Source: Coleofasciculus sp040219735 (GTDB lineage: Bacteria > Cyanobacteriota > Cyanobacteriia > Cyanobacteriales > Coleofasciculaceae). Taken from it: 64,000 nucleotides of DNA. The notes beneath the pieces were generated by a model. It worked only from the letters and a program-made list of their open reading frames with translations, ran no database searches and was not told where the DNA came from. The translations under genes were made by a program, and so were the position numbers. Below are positions 53,439-60,534 of this stretch, piece by piece; position 1 is the stretch's first letter, and each line of letters starts with the position of its first letter. The stretch is from NCBI GenBank assembly GCA_040219735.1, contig JAVJRX010000101.1. One strand, written 5' to 3'.

Positions 53439-54056
53439 CTACTGTGCTGCCGCAAAAACCTGATCAACTCTCAGCGTTAGGTTGGGTAAAGTGGGCGAGA
53501 TCAAGCGATCGCCTGCTCGAAATTGCTGTAACTCGTATTCCCCCTCTACCAATTGACAGACTGTTAAAGTAGGTTGTTTGGGATTGCCAATGAAGCGTCG
53601 CCCACCTAATGCGGCATAATCCACAATCCAATATTCCTGGATACCCAAGGCTTCATACTCTCCCAGCTTAATCAAGTAATCATCCCGCCAGTTGCTTGAA
53701 ACGACTTCTATAATCATCTTGATCGATTTGCCCAGAGTGATAATAGAACCACTTTCCCAATCCGGTTCATCAATTAGTGCAGGTTCATCTAGGACAATTA
53801 CATCCGGTTCATATCCAGAAGTACCATCCAGAGAACGAACAATACATTCTTTAGGAATAAAATAGGGCAAGGAAGCTTGACGAATTGCAGTGCCTAGGTT
53901 GTAAGCTAAATCCCCTGACAACTTTGAATGCTTACCTCTCGGTTTTGGCATCTCAATAATTACCCCATGGTGTAACTCATAGCGGCATTCAGCGGTTTCT
54001 GGTAGCCACTCAATAAACTCATCAAACGTAATCGGCGGTTGCAAGGCTTGGATCAT
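53439..54056 (-). CDS. Uma2-family (DUF820) endonuclease-like protein
   Basis: A 205 aa Uma2 protein. Features are ITFDEFIEWLPE at the N-terminus, CRYELHHGVIIEMPKPRGKH near residue 24, GYEPDVIVLDEP near 76 (catalytic Asp), and IIEVVSSNWRDDYLIKLGEY near 114 (Glu-x-x-Ser). These restriction-endonuclease-like proteins are greatly expanded in cyanobacteria; their role is not established. Confidence 0.92.
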   Translation of the reverse strand: MIQALQPPITFDEFIEWLPETAECRYELHHGVIIEMPKPRGKHSKLSGDLAYNLGTAIRQASLPYFIPKECIVRSLDGTSGYEPDVIVLDEPALIDEPDWESGSIITLGKSIKMIIEVVSSNWRDDYLIKLGEYEALGIQEYWIVDYAALGGRRFIGNPKQPTLTVCQLVEGEYELQQFRAGDRLISPTLPNLTLRVDQVFAAAQ

Positions 54057-54422
54057 AGATTCACCTCGTTTTAGCTCTAGAAGTGTGCGATCGCGAACTT
54101 CTGCATGAACCGGATACTGGGCAACTTATGAGAGTTAGGGGTGATTTAGGTAAGATTAATTTGTGGGTTGGAACACCCTGCGGCTTGGGTTGTTACAGCT
54201 ATTCACCATCACAAACAGTTTCCTAACTGTCTCCAGTTTAATCATCGAGGCATTATGCCAGATAGCCAGCCTATCATAGAGAAGACTCTCTTAAAATCAA
54301 TGGCACTGAAAATTTGCCTTTTCGGATCGTCGAAACCCTTGATAGACCGTAGGGTGGGCAGTGCCCACCAGCCTCATTTGAGCGTGCTATTACTCTTAAG
54401 ATGTATATAACATCACTCTCCC
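54057..54422. other. Spacer with palindrome
   Basis: It contains the palindrome GGTGGGCA-GTGCCCACC at 54353-54369, a sequence seen repeatedly in cyanobacterial spacers. An 80-codon frame at 54168-54410 has no family resemblance and is not believed. The Uma2 promoter should lie near 54060-54150, where a HIP1-like site is also present. Confidence 0.55.
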
Positions 54423-54704
54423 ATGACTGCTCCTAGCGAGTTTCAGGATTACCTAAAAAAAATCTGCCACCGCTACGAACAGTGGTGGGCTGTGGATGCG
54501 TTAACTGAAACAATCGCGGCTAAACAGGCAACCTTCTCATTTGAGCAGATGGTGCAAACTGAAGAGAAGAGACAAGAAGATAAGCCACAGACAGTCTCAC
54601 TGCCAATCCTTAAAGGCATCCAGCATTACATTAAATCCGAGCATATTTTACTGGTAGGTTCCCCATGTGTCGGCAAATCAGGTAATTTCCCGGATATCAT
54701 ATAA
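54423..54704 (+). pseudogene. Truncated NACHT/STAND NTPase N-terminus
   Basis: A 93-codon frame resembles the start of cyanobacterial NACHT proteins: FQDYLKKICHRYEQWW at the N-terminus, FSFEQMVQTEEKRQ in the middle, then PILKGIQHYIKSEHILLVG leading into a P-loop GSPCVGKS. The frame ends 8 codons later, where a ~700-1000 aa NTPase and effector would normally follow. Only the stub remains, so no ATPase activity is expected. A toxin-antitoxin pair begins 17 bp downstream, possibly marking the deletion junction. Confidence 0.65.
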
Positions 54705-54721
54705 GTTAATGAGAAGAAATC

Positions 54722-54991
54722 ATGCAAATCACGATCGAACTTCCTGACAACATCGCCAATCAACTACAACTAAAACCTGCAAACATCTCCCGCCGAATTT
54801 TAGAACTTATCGCGGCTGATAACTATCGCCAAGGACACATTGGAGCCGCCCAAGTCCGCCAGATGCTCAACTTCTCATCCCGTTGCGACACTTATGAATT
54901 CCTCAAGCGTGAAAAAGCCTACTTGCCTTACACGGAAGATGATTTAGAGCAGGATTCACAAGCGATTCGCAATGTTTTATCCCAAGAATGA
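54722..54991 (+). CDS. UPF0175-family antitoxin
   Basis: An 89 aa protein of UPF0175. MQITIELPDNIANQL opens it, followed by ISRRILELIAADNYRQGHIG, AAQVRQMLNFSSRCDTYEFL and the acidic tail TEDDLEQDSQAI. UPF0175 genes are usually paired with DUF3368 PIN-like genes, as here. It probably binds DNA through the helix around residues 40-65 and autoregulates. It overlaps the next gene by 4 bp (ATGA). Confidence 0.88.
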   Translation: MQITIELPDNIANQLQLKPANISRRILELIAADNYRQGHIGAAQVRQMLNFSSRCDTYEFLKREKAYLPYTEDDLEQDSQAIRNVLSQE

Positions 54992-55467
54992 TTATTGTCT
55001 CCAATACCTCCCCAATCAACTACCTCATCTTGATTGGTTACATCAATCTTTTGCCCGAATTGTTTCAACAAATCATTATTCCCCAAGCCGTCTACCGCGA
55101 ACTGTCTGATGCATCTGCGCCCTCACCTGTTCAAACTTGGATTGCCACTCCACTTGATTGGCTAAAAATCCACCCTGTCAACCAACCTTCGGATACAATT
55201 CTTGATCTACTCGATCCGGGAGAACGAGCCGCTATTATTCTAGCCCAAAAACTCAAGGCAGATTTACTCTTACTTGATGATATGAAAGCACGGCGTACCG
55301 CGACAGAAAGAGGGCTTGCTATTACGGGTATCCTGGGAATTCTGGATCAAGCAGCAACGATGAAATTGATCGATCTACCTGTTGCTGTTCAAAGCCTTCA
55401 GAATACATCCTTTTGGGCTTCCGACAAGTTGTTTCAAAAGTTGTTAGATAAACACTCCCTATTTTGA
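54988..55467 (+). CDS. DUF3368 PIN-like toxin
   Basis: A 159 aa PIN-domain protein of the DUF3368 type: MIIVSNTSPINYLILIGYI at the start, QIIIPQAVYRELSD near residue 30, LDPGERAAIILAQKLKADLL near 70 and LLDDMKARRTATERGLAIT near 95. PIN toxins are RNases with clustered acidic residues. The first acidic position (usually VSDTSP) is Asn6 here, a variant seen in some relatives; the other acids are present. The ATGA overlap with UPF0175 shows translational coupling. Confidence 0.87.
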   Translation: MIIVSNTSPINYLILIGYINLLPELFQQIIIPQAVYRELSDASAPSPVQTWIATPLDWLKIHPVNQPSDTILDLLDPGERAAIILAQKLKADLLLLDDMKARRTATERGLAITGILGILDQAATMKLIDLPVAVQSLQNTSFWASDKLFQKLLDKHSLF

Positions 55468-55664
55468 GAGAAAAAGCTATAGAAAAAGAGCGAGGCTTTG
55501 AGAGAACTTCAGGTTAAACGAAAAAACGTGTGTTATTTTACGTTATTTAGTCACACATTAAGACTATAAGGATGGTGGAATCGAGTCAAGATTCGGCTAT
55601 CTCTACTCGCCAAATCGGGTGATTGGTCTGATAATTGTTGAGTAATATAAAGAAAAAGCTAAAA

Positions 55665-55695
55665 TGGGGAACTGTACCCCAGCAACTATTTTTTT
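55665..55695 (+). terminator. Possible terminator or attenuator upstream of clpS
   Basis: A short stem, TGGGG at 55665-55669 and CCCCA at 55677-55681, is followed by a seven-T run at 55689-55695. The spacing from stem to T-run is longer than ideal. It could end the toxin-antitoxin transcript or attenuate clpS, which starts 34 bp later. Confidence 0.3.
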
Positions 55696-55728
55696 GTAAA
55701 CACTAGAACGAGAGGGAGAAGCCTAGCC

Positions 55729-56016
55729 GTGTCTGTGGAAACGATTGAGAAGCGTTCAACATCAACTGTTCGGAAACCCGCACCTCGCTATCGTGTTTTG
55801 CTCCACAATGATGATTTCAACCCGATGGAACATGTGGTGCAAGCCTTGATACAGACGGTACCGAGTTTGACTCAGCCGCAAGCGGTCAATATTATGATGG
55901 AAGCCCACAACTCAGGAATTGCTCTAGTCATCACCTGCGCTATGGAACATGCCGAGTTTTACTGTGAAACCTTGAAGAATCACGGCTTAACCAGTACGAT
56001 TGAACCGGATGAATAG
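55729..56016 (+). CDS. clpS: ATP-dependent Clp protease adaptor ClpS
   Basis: ClpS hands N-degron substrates to the ClpAP/ClpCP protease. The 95 aa protein has YRVLLHNDDFNPMEHVVQAL near residue 24 (the substrate pocket), AVNIMMEAHNSG near 57 and CAMEHAEFYCETLKNHGL near 72. It starts with GTG, with AGGGAGAAG upstream. The next gene, a CPBP protease, starts about 22 bp after its stop, so the two may be co-transcribed. Confidence 0.96.
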   Translation: MSVETIEKRSTSTVRKPAPRYRVLLHNDDFNPMEHVVQALIQTVPSLTQPQAVNIMMEAHNSGIALVITCAMEHAEFYCETLKNHGLTSTIEPDE

Positions 56017-56038
56017 GGAGACGTAAGTCCTGAACATT

Positions 56039-56857
56039 TTGAGACTGAACCTCCCGAAATTGGCACAATACCCAGCACCTGTGCGGCTGGGTTTGTTTGT
56101 TGTTACCCTAGGGCTATTTTGGTTACCGTTAGCTGCGCCAATCTACCTTTTAGTCGATGACTCAAACCTAGTCACTATTCTAACGATGGCGCTATTGTTT
56201 GGGGAATTTCTCGGGCTACTAAAAGTTTGGGGACGCTCAGTTTACGGAGAACCTCAACTGTTAAAACACTATGGGTTGTACTCCTCTCGGCGCAATGGGA
56301 TAGACTTGCTCAATGGGTTAAGTATTGGTCTATTTTTTACCCTAGGCTTGTTTGCTTTAGAGGGGGGATTAGGATGGCTAAACTTTCAATCTCCCCCGAA
56401 ACAACTGGGGCGGATTATTTTAGAAGGATTGCTTAGCGCTCTGGGTATTGGCTTAGCAGAGGAGTTAGTATTTCGGGGTTGGTTACTGGATGAGTTGGAG
56501 CGAGACTATTCTCCTAAACTATCTCTTTGGGCAGATGCGCTAATTTTTGCTACGCTGCATTTTCTCAAACCTCTCGCAGAAATTATCCGCACGTTACCGG
56601 GATTTCCGGGGTTAGTGCTGTTGGGATTAACCTTAGTTTGGGCAAAGCGAGGACAAGGGCGTTTGGGTTTACCCATTGGTTTACATGGGGGGTTGGTTTG
56701 GGGCTATTACATCATTAATGTGGGACAACTGGTGCAGTATTCGGGTCAAGTTTCTCCCTGGATAACCGGAGTCGATGGTAACCCGATCGCGGGATTTATG
56801 GGGTTAGCTTTCTTGATGGTGTTAGCTTTGGGGATCAGGGCGCGGTTTATCAAATAA
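56039..56857 (+). CDS. CPBP-family intramembrane metalloprotease
   Basis: A 272 aa polytopic membrane protein of the CPBP (Abi/CaaX protease) family. The metal and catalytic motifs are visible: GLAEELVFRGWLLDEL near residue 139 (EExxxR), IFATLHFL near 170 and IGLHGGLVWGYYI near 214. Substrates are unknown. The start is uncertain: the frame begins with TTG at 56039 and lacks an in-frame ATG before the first helix. Confidence 0.9.
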   Translation: MRLNLPKLAQYPAPVRLGLFVVTLGLFWLPLAAPIYLLVDDSNLVTILTMALLFGEFLGLLKVWGRSVYGEPQLLKHYGLYSSRRNGIDLLNGLSIGLFFTLGLFALEGGLGWLNFQSPPKQLGRIILEGLLSALGIGLAEELVFRGWLLDELERDYSPKLSLWADALIFATLHFLKPLAEIIRTLPGFPGLVLLGLTLVWAKRGQGRLGLPIGLHGGLVWGYYIINVGQLVQYSGQVSPWITGVDGNPIAGFMGLAFLMVLALGIRARFIK

Positions 56858-56897
56858 GCGATCGCGCCCTAGTTTATCCTGCTTTTATGCCCGTTTG

Positions 56898-57128
56898 TTA
56901 ATCTTCATCGGCTATATCATCATCATCGTCGTCATCATAATCATTGTCATCTACACCCATCAGTTCCGAGATTTCCTCTTCATCATCAGGGACATCCTCC
57001 TCGGTAACATCACGCGCCAGCAAACGATTCGTCTGTTCTAACCAATCTAAAACTGAGGTTTCACGCTGAACTGGAATGATGGGAGCGAGTTGTTCACGAG
57101 ACTCTTCACGCAAAGAAGGATTATACAT
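56898..57128 (-). CDS. DUF3134 protein
   Basis: A 76 aa cyanobacterial protein of DUF3134: NPSLREESREQLAPIIPVQR, then SVLDWLEQTNRLLARD and EEEISELMGVDD, ending in a poly-aspartate run. It is acidic, probably cytosolic and of unknown function. It is divergent from the fibrillin gene, with about 60 bp between starts. Confidence 0.88.
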   Translation of the reverse strand: MYNPSLREESREQLAPIIPVQRETSVLDWLEQTNRLLARDVTEEDVPDDEEEISELMGVDDNDYDDDDDDDIADED

Positions 57129-57191
57129 AGGAAGCTACAGTAAGTCGATATAAATGATACCATATTTAACGGTGGATTGTCAGGACTACAA

Positions 57192-57776
57192 ATGGTTAAC
57201 AAAGCCACATTACTAGAAGCGATCGCGGGAAAAAATCGGGGGTTATTGGCAACGGAAACTGAAAAAACAGCGATTTTGGCAGCCGTTGCCCAATTAGAAG
57301 ACCGCAACCCCACGCCACGTCCTCTGGAAGCGCCGGATTTGCTCGAAGGGAACTGGCGATTACTCTACACAACTAGCAGCGATTTGTTAAACTTGGGTCG
57401 GTTTCCCCTGTGGCAATTGGGTCAAATTTACCAATGTATTCGCACCGCTGACGCGAAGATTTATAACATTGCCGAGGTTTCTAGTTTGCCTTATCTGGAA
57501 GGAATTATCAGTGTAGGAGCGCGGTTTGAACCTGTTTCCGAACGCCGAGTTAATGTCAATTTTAATCGGTCTGTTGTCGGATTACAGCGCTTAATTAAGT
57601 ATCAATCTCCCACTAATTTTATCCAGCAAATTGAAACGGGAAAAAAATTCGCTGCTCTTGATTTTAACATTCAAAGTCGAGAGCAACGAGGCTGGTTGGA
57701 GACTACCTATCTCGACGAAAATCTCCGGATTGGACGAGGGAATAAAGATAGTGTATTTGTCCTCACCAAACCATGA
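57192..57776 (+). CDS. PAP/fibrillin-family protein
   Basis: A 194 aa plastid-lipid-associated (fibrillin) protein. NKATLLEAIAGKNRGL near residue 2, LLEGNWRLLYTTSSDLLNLG near 54, and AALDFNIQSREQRGWLETTY in the C-terminal part outline the lipocalin-like barrel, ending in LRIGRGNKDSVFVL. Fibrillins bind hydrophobic molecules at thylakoids. The ATG at 57192 was taken over a TTG at 57177. It overlaps the next gene by 4 bp. Confidence 0.9.
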   Translation: MVNKATLLEAIAGKNRGLLATETEKTAILAAVAQLEDRNPTPRPLEAPDLLEGNWRLLYTTSSDLLNLGRFPLWQLGQIYQCIRTADAKIYNIAEVSSLPYLEGIISVGARFEPVSERRVNVNFNRSVVGLQRLIKYQSPTNFIQQIETGKKFAALDFNIQSREQRGWLETTYLDENLRIGRGNKDSVFVLTKP

Positions 57777-58576
57777 ATGCTGATCAATCTACGGTTTCCC
57801 TGACTCGCTTATCCCAAGGACAGCTCAATCTTTTAGAAACCTGTCCTCGTAAATTTCAACTGATGTATGTGGATCAGTTCGGAAGTCCTGTTTCACCGGA
57901 ACAACAAGAACGTCTGACGTGGGGAAGTTACTTTCACTTGTTGATGCAACAACGAGAACTCGGATTACCGATAGACTCGTTGCTGAAGGATAATCCCAAA
58001 CTCAATCATTGGGTTACGGCGTTAATGGATGCAGCACCCGATGTATTTACCCGCAATTCTCAAACCTTTCGGGATGCTGAGCATTGTCGCACATTAAAGG
58101 TTCAAGGCTATTTACTAACGGTTATTTACGACTTATTTATTGAAGACGAAAAAAGCGCCCAAATTCTCGACTGGAAAACTTATCCTCTACCAACAAATCG
58201 TCATCGGTTAGCCAAAGATTGGCAAACTCGCTTATACCGATATGTTTTGCTTCAAACTAGTGATTATTTGCCTGAGCAGATTTCTATGACGTATTGGTTT
58301 GTGAAGTCTCAACCCCGCCCCCAATGTCTTACTTTTGCCTACGATAGAGTACAACATGAAAAAACACAAGCGGATTTAACCGAGTTGCTCACTCGCTTAT
58401 CAGGATGGTTACACCGCTATCAAAATGATCATATCCCGTTTCCCCAAGTGCCGATATCGGCGGGTAAATGCGATAACTGTAGCTTTGTGATACGCTGTCA
58501 GCGAACTGGGGAAAGTTCGGTTGGTGATAATGATTTATTACCCAATTTGGCTGATATTGAGGAAGTATCAATTTAA
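57773..58576 (+). CDS. PD-(D/E)XK nuclease-superfamily protein (Cas4/RecB-like domain)
   Basis: A 267 aa protein. RLSQGQLNLLETCPRKF near residue 12 is the opening helix with a cysteine typical of RecB/Cas4-like exonuclease domains. LTWGSYFHLLMQQ near 43 gives the His, ILDWKTYPLP near 130 the D-x-K motif, and GKCDNCSFVIRCQR near 230 the C-terminal cysteine cluster. Together with the first cysteine these could hold an Fe-S cluster. No cas genes are nearby, so it is probably not CRISPR-linked. Its ATGA overlap with the fibrillin gene indicates coupling. Confidence 0.83.
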   Translation: MNADQSTVSLTRLSQGQLNLLETCPRKFQLMYVDQFGSPVSPEQQERLTWGSYFHLLMQQRELGLPIDSLLKDNPKLNHWVTALMDAAPDVFTRNSQTFRDAEHCRTLKVQGYLLTVIYDLFIEDEKSAQILDWKTYPLPTNRHRLAKDWQTRLYRYVLLQTSDYLPEQISMTYWFVKSQPRPQCLTFAYDRVQHEKTQADLTELLTRLSGWLHRYQNDHIPFPQVPISAGKCDNCSFVIRCQRTGESSVGDNDLLPNLADIEEVSI

Positions 58577-59001
58577 GTCATTCGTCATTCGTTAGGGAAC
58601 TCTTAACCGGGAACAGAAGTAGCATACTATGTCTGGAATACCCTCCCCCATCTTCATCATCTTCTAGACACCTCTGCTACCCCGCACCCCTGCACCCTGC
58701 TTCCGCTACATCAACGGTGATTCCGGATAGTCGTTCGTTGATTAGTAGGTATAAACGTAAAGCCCTTTAACTTGACGAAGTATTGGGGTTTGAAGACTAG
58801 CGTAACTAAGGATGATTTAATGGTGCAGGAGCTAATGGGTTAAACGATTGTAATCACTCTGTTTGAGAAATAAATGAGTATTGCATCTCGTCCAAATAAT
58901 CATTAAACCAGGATTCAACTTCTACCTATTTCTATCCAGCTCTAAGTTTTTATAGAGGCTGGAATAAAGCTGTTTGTGAATTGGTAAGGGTTATAACTTC
59001 A
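58577..59001. other. Spacer, no gene seen
   Basis: About 425 bp with spacer-type repeats at the left (GTCATTCGTCATTCG, degenerate CACCCCTGC units) and AT-rich sequence to the right. I see no gene, RNA or clear terminator. The promoter of the small membrane protein should be in the right half. Confidence 0.5.
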
Positions 59002-59427
59002 ATGATTACAACCAACATTTGGCTGGTCTTTAGTTTTTACCTGGTTTATGTAACAATTAGCATCCCACTCTTTTTTATGACATCTGGCGGCTGGATGTCA
59101 ATCTTTTTCTACATCGCCTTTACGGGATTGTTCTACATAGCGACGACAATCTTTTTGTTTTTTAGTGCGACTGCCCGGACTGCAAAGAGACGAATGAAGG
59201 TAAAAATAAAGGCAAACTTTCTAATCAGAATTATTGCGCTGCAAGCCTTTGTTATTCTGTTTAATTACGGAACCTGCGGCGATAACATCTGCTATCAAGG
59301 GTTCTTGCCAAGTCTTTTGGAGGAAACAAATTTTCCAGTAATTTTCACACCGCCATTTGTGGTCGTTTTGTTTGCCCTTTTGTTGTATTTGGGGTTTTTG
59401 TCAATGTTTTTATTGGATGTGGCTTAA
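59002..59427 (+). CDS. Small membrane protein, unknown function
   Basis: A 141 aa protein with about four transmembrane helices: WLVFSFYLVYVTISIPLFF, then a second from residue ~35, a positively charged loop (ARTAKRRMKVKIKANF), a third with IIALQAFVILFNYG and a fourth near the C-terminus. CGDNICYQG between helices 3 and 4 could form a disulfide outside. I do not recognise the family. The ATG at 59002 was chosen over a TTG at 58981. Confidence 0.6.
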   Translation: MITTNIWLVFSFYLVYVTISIPLFFMTSGGWMSIFFYIAFTGLFYIATTIFLFFSATARTAKRRMKVKIKANFLIRIIALQAFVILFNYGTCGDNICYQGFLPSLLEETNFPVIFTPPFVVVLFALLLYLGFLSMFLLDVA

Positions 59428-59511
59428 GGGAACAGGGAACAGGGGGAAAATGAGAAGATTTTTCATGGTATAATAATTAGCCTGAGTTCATGAAAAATTG
59501 ACAATAAAGAG

Positions 59512-60195
59512 ATGAAAGGAGGAATCGGACAGTTGAGGAATAGCTTACTGTCTTTATTCCTGAAGTCAAACTGTCCATTATGCGATCGCGCCACTGATGC
59601 TGAATTGTGCCAATACTGTCAGCGTCAGTTACAACGCTGTCAACTGAAGCATCCGAGTCAATTCTGGCAAGGGGAGTTACCGATATTTGTCTGGGGAGAT
59701 TATGGCGGCGCTCTCAAACGTGCGATCGCGGCGCTAAAATATGAGAATCACACTCAGCTAGCCCGTCCCCTGGGATTTTGCTTGGGTGAGGCTTGGCTAA
59801 AATCGGCGGCGGCGCAGCAGACTAAAAAATTAACCGTGATTCCGATTCCCATTCACCCCAGCAAGCGACAACAACGGGGGTTTAATCAAGCTGAACTCCT
59901 TGCCCAGAGTTTTTGTCAATTTACAGGGTATAATTATCAGCCTCACGGTTTAGAACGTGTTCGCGAGACTCAAGCCCAGTTTGGCTTATCGGCAAAGGAG
60001 CGATCGCAAAATCTCACGGAGGCTTTTGCCGTGGGTAAGCGCTTTGGCAAACGTCCACCCCATTCACCTGTACTGATTTTAGACGATATTTACACCACAG
60101 GCGCAACAGCCCGTTCAGCCACTCAAGTGTTACGCCAGCAAGGAATCAGGGTTTATGGTATTGTTGCGATCGCCTCTTCTAAACAGGGACGATAG
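59512..60195 (+). CDS. ComF-family phosphoribosyltransferase-like protein
   Basis: A 227 aa ComF protein. An N-terminal zinc-ribbon has CPLCDR and CQYCQRQ. The body includes YGGALKRAIAALKYENH near residue 64, IPIPIHPSKRQQRGFNQAEL near 110, and the PRPP-binding VLILDDIYTTGATA near 187. ComF relatives take part in DNA uptake and may process nucleotides; cyanobacteria that take up DNA keep the gene. AAAGAG lies just before its ATG. Confidence 0.93.
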   Translation: MKGGIGQLRNSLLSLFLKSNCPLCDRATDAELCQYCQRQLQRCQLKHPSQFWQGELPIFVWGDYGGALKRAIAALKYENHTQLARPLGFCLGEAWLKSAAAQQTKKLTVIPIPIHPSKRQQRGFNQAELLAQSFCQFTGYNYQPHGLERVRETQAQFGLSAKERSQNLTEAFAVGKRFGKRPPHSPVLILDDIYTTGATARSATQVLRQQGIRVYGIVAIASSKQGR

Positions 60196-60215
60196 AGATG
60201 CAGATGCATTCGTAG

Positions 60216-60280
60216 GGGCGAAGCATTCGCGCCCAAATTGATCGGTTTTCTACCAAAGTTTCAACGCGAATGCTTCGCCC
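60216..60280. repeat. Perfect 16-bp inverted repeat GGGCGAAGCATTCGCG
   Basis: GGGCGAAGCATTCGCG at 60216-60231 and CGCGAATGCTTCGCCC at 60265-60280 are exact reverse complements with a 33-nt loop, preceded by GTAG. The short piece ATGCTTCGCCCAA also occurs at 8831, suggesting a dispersed family. It lies after comF and may stop its transcript. Confidence 0.8.
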
Positions 60281-60345
60281 AACCCCCGGTTCACCAACCC
60301 CCGGTTCACCAATGACGAATGACAAATGACAAATGACCAATGCCT
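60281..60345. repeat. Tandem 15-mer pair and AATGACA heptamers
   Basis: Two exact copies of AACCCCCGGTTCACC (60281-60310) are followed by four AATGAC-type heptamers (60311-60338). These are short tandem repeats of the cyanobacterial STRR kind in the comF-dnaE spacer. No gene is seen between 60345 and the dnaE start. Confidence 0.8.
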
Positions 60346-60534
60346 AATCACTAAATATAGGGTTAACCTGAATGATGTATCCTTATATATAGGGTATAGG
60401 GGAAGAAGGGTAAATCTGGATTACTTGGGAGTATCATTAGACCCGTCAGCTTATCATGAACGTGAGCGATCGCGCCCGTTATCAATAGCCCGATACTATC
60501 GCCCCTTAACTGAATCCTTATCTGTGTAAGTTCT

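Noticed and set aside
54168..54410. 80-codon frame before the NACHT stub
   Set aside because: No family resemblance, includes a palindrome and lacks a ribosome-binding site.
57773..58576. PD-(D/E)XK protein considered as Cas4 of a CRISPR system
   Set aside because: No cas1/cas2, no repeat array; coupled instead to a fibrillin gene.
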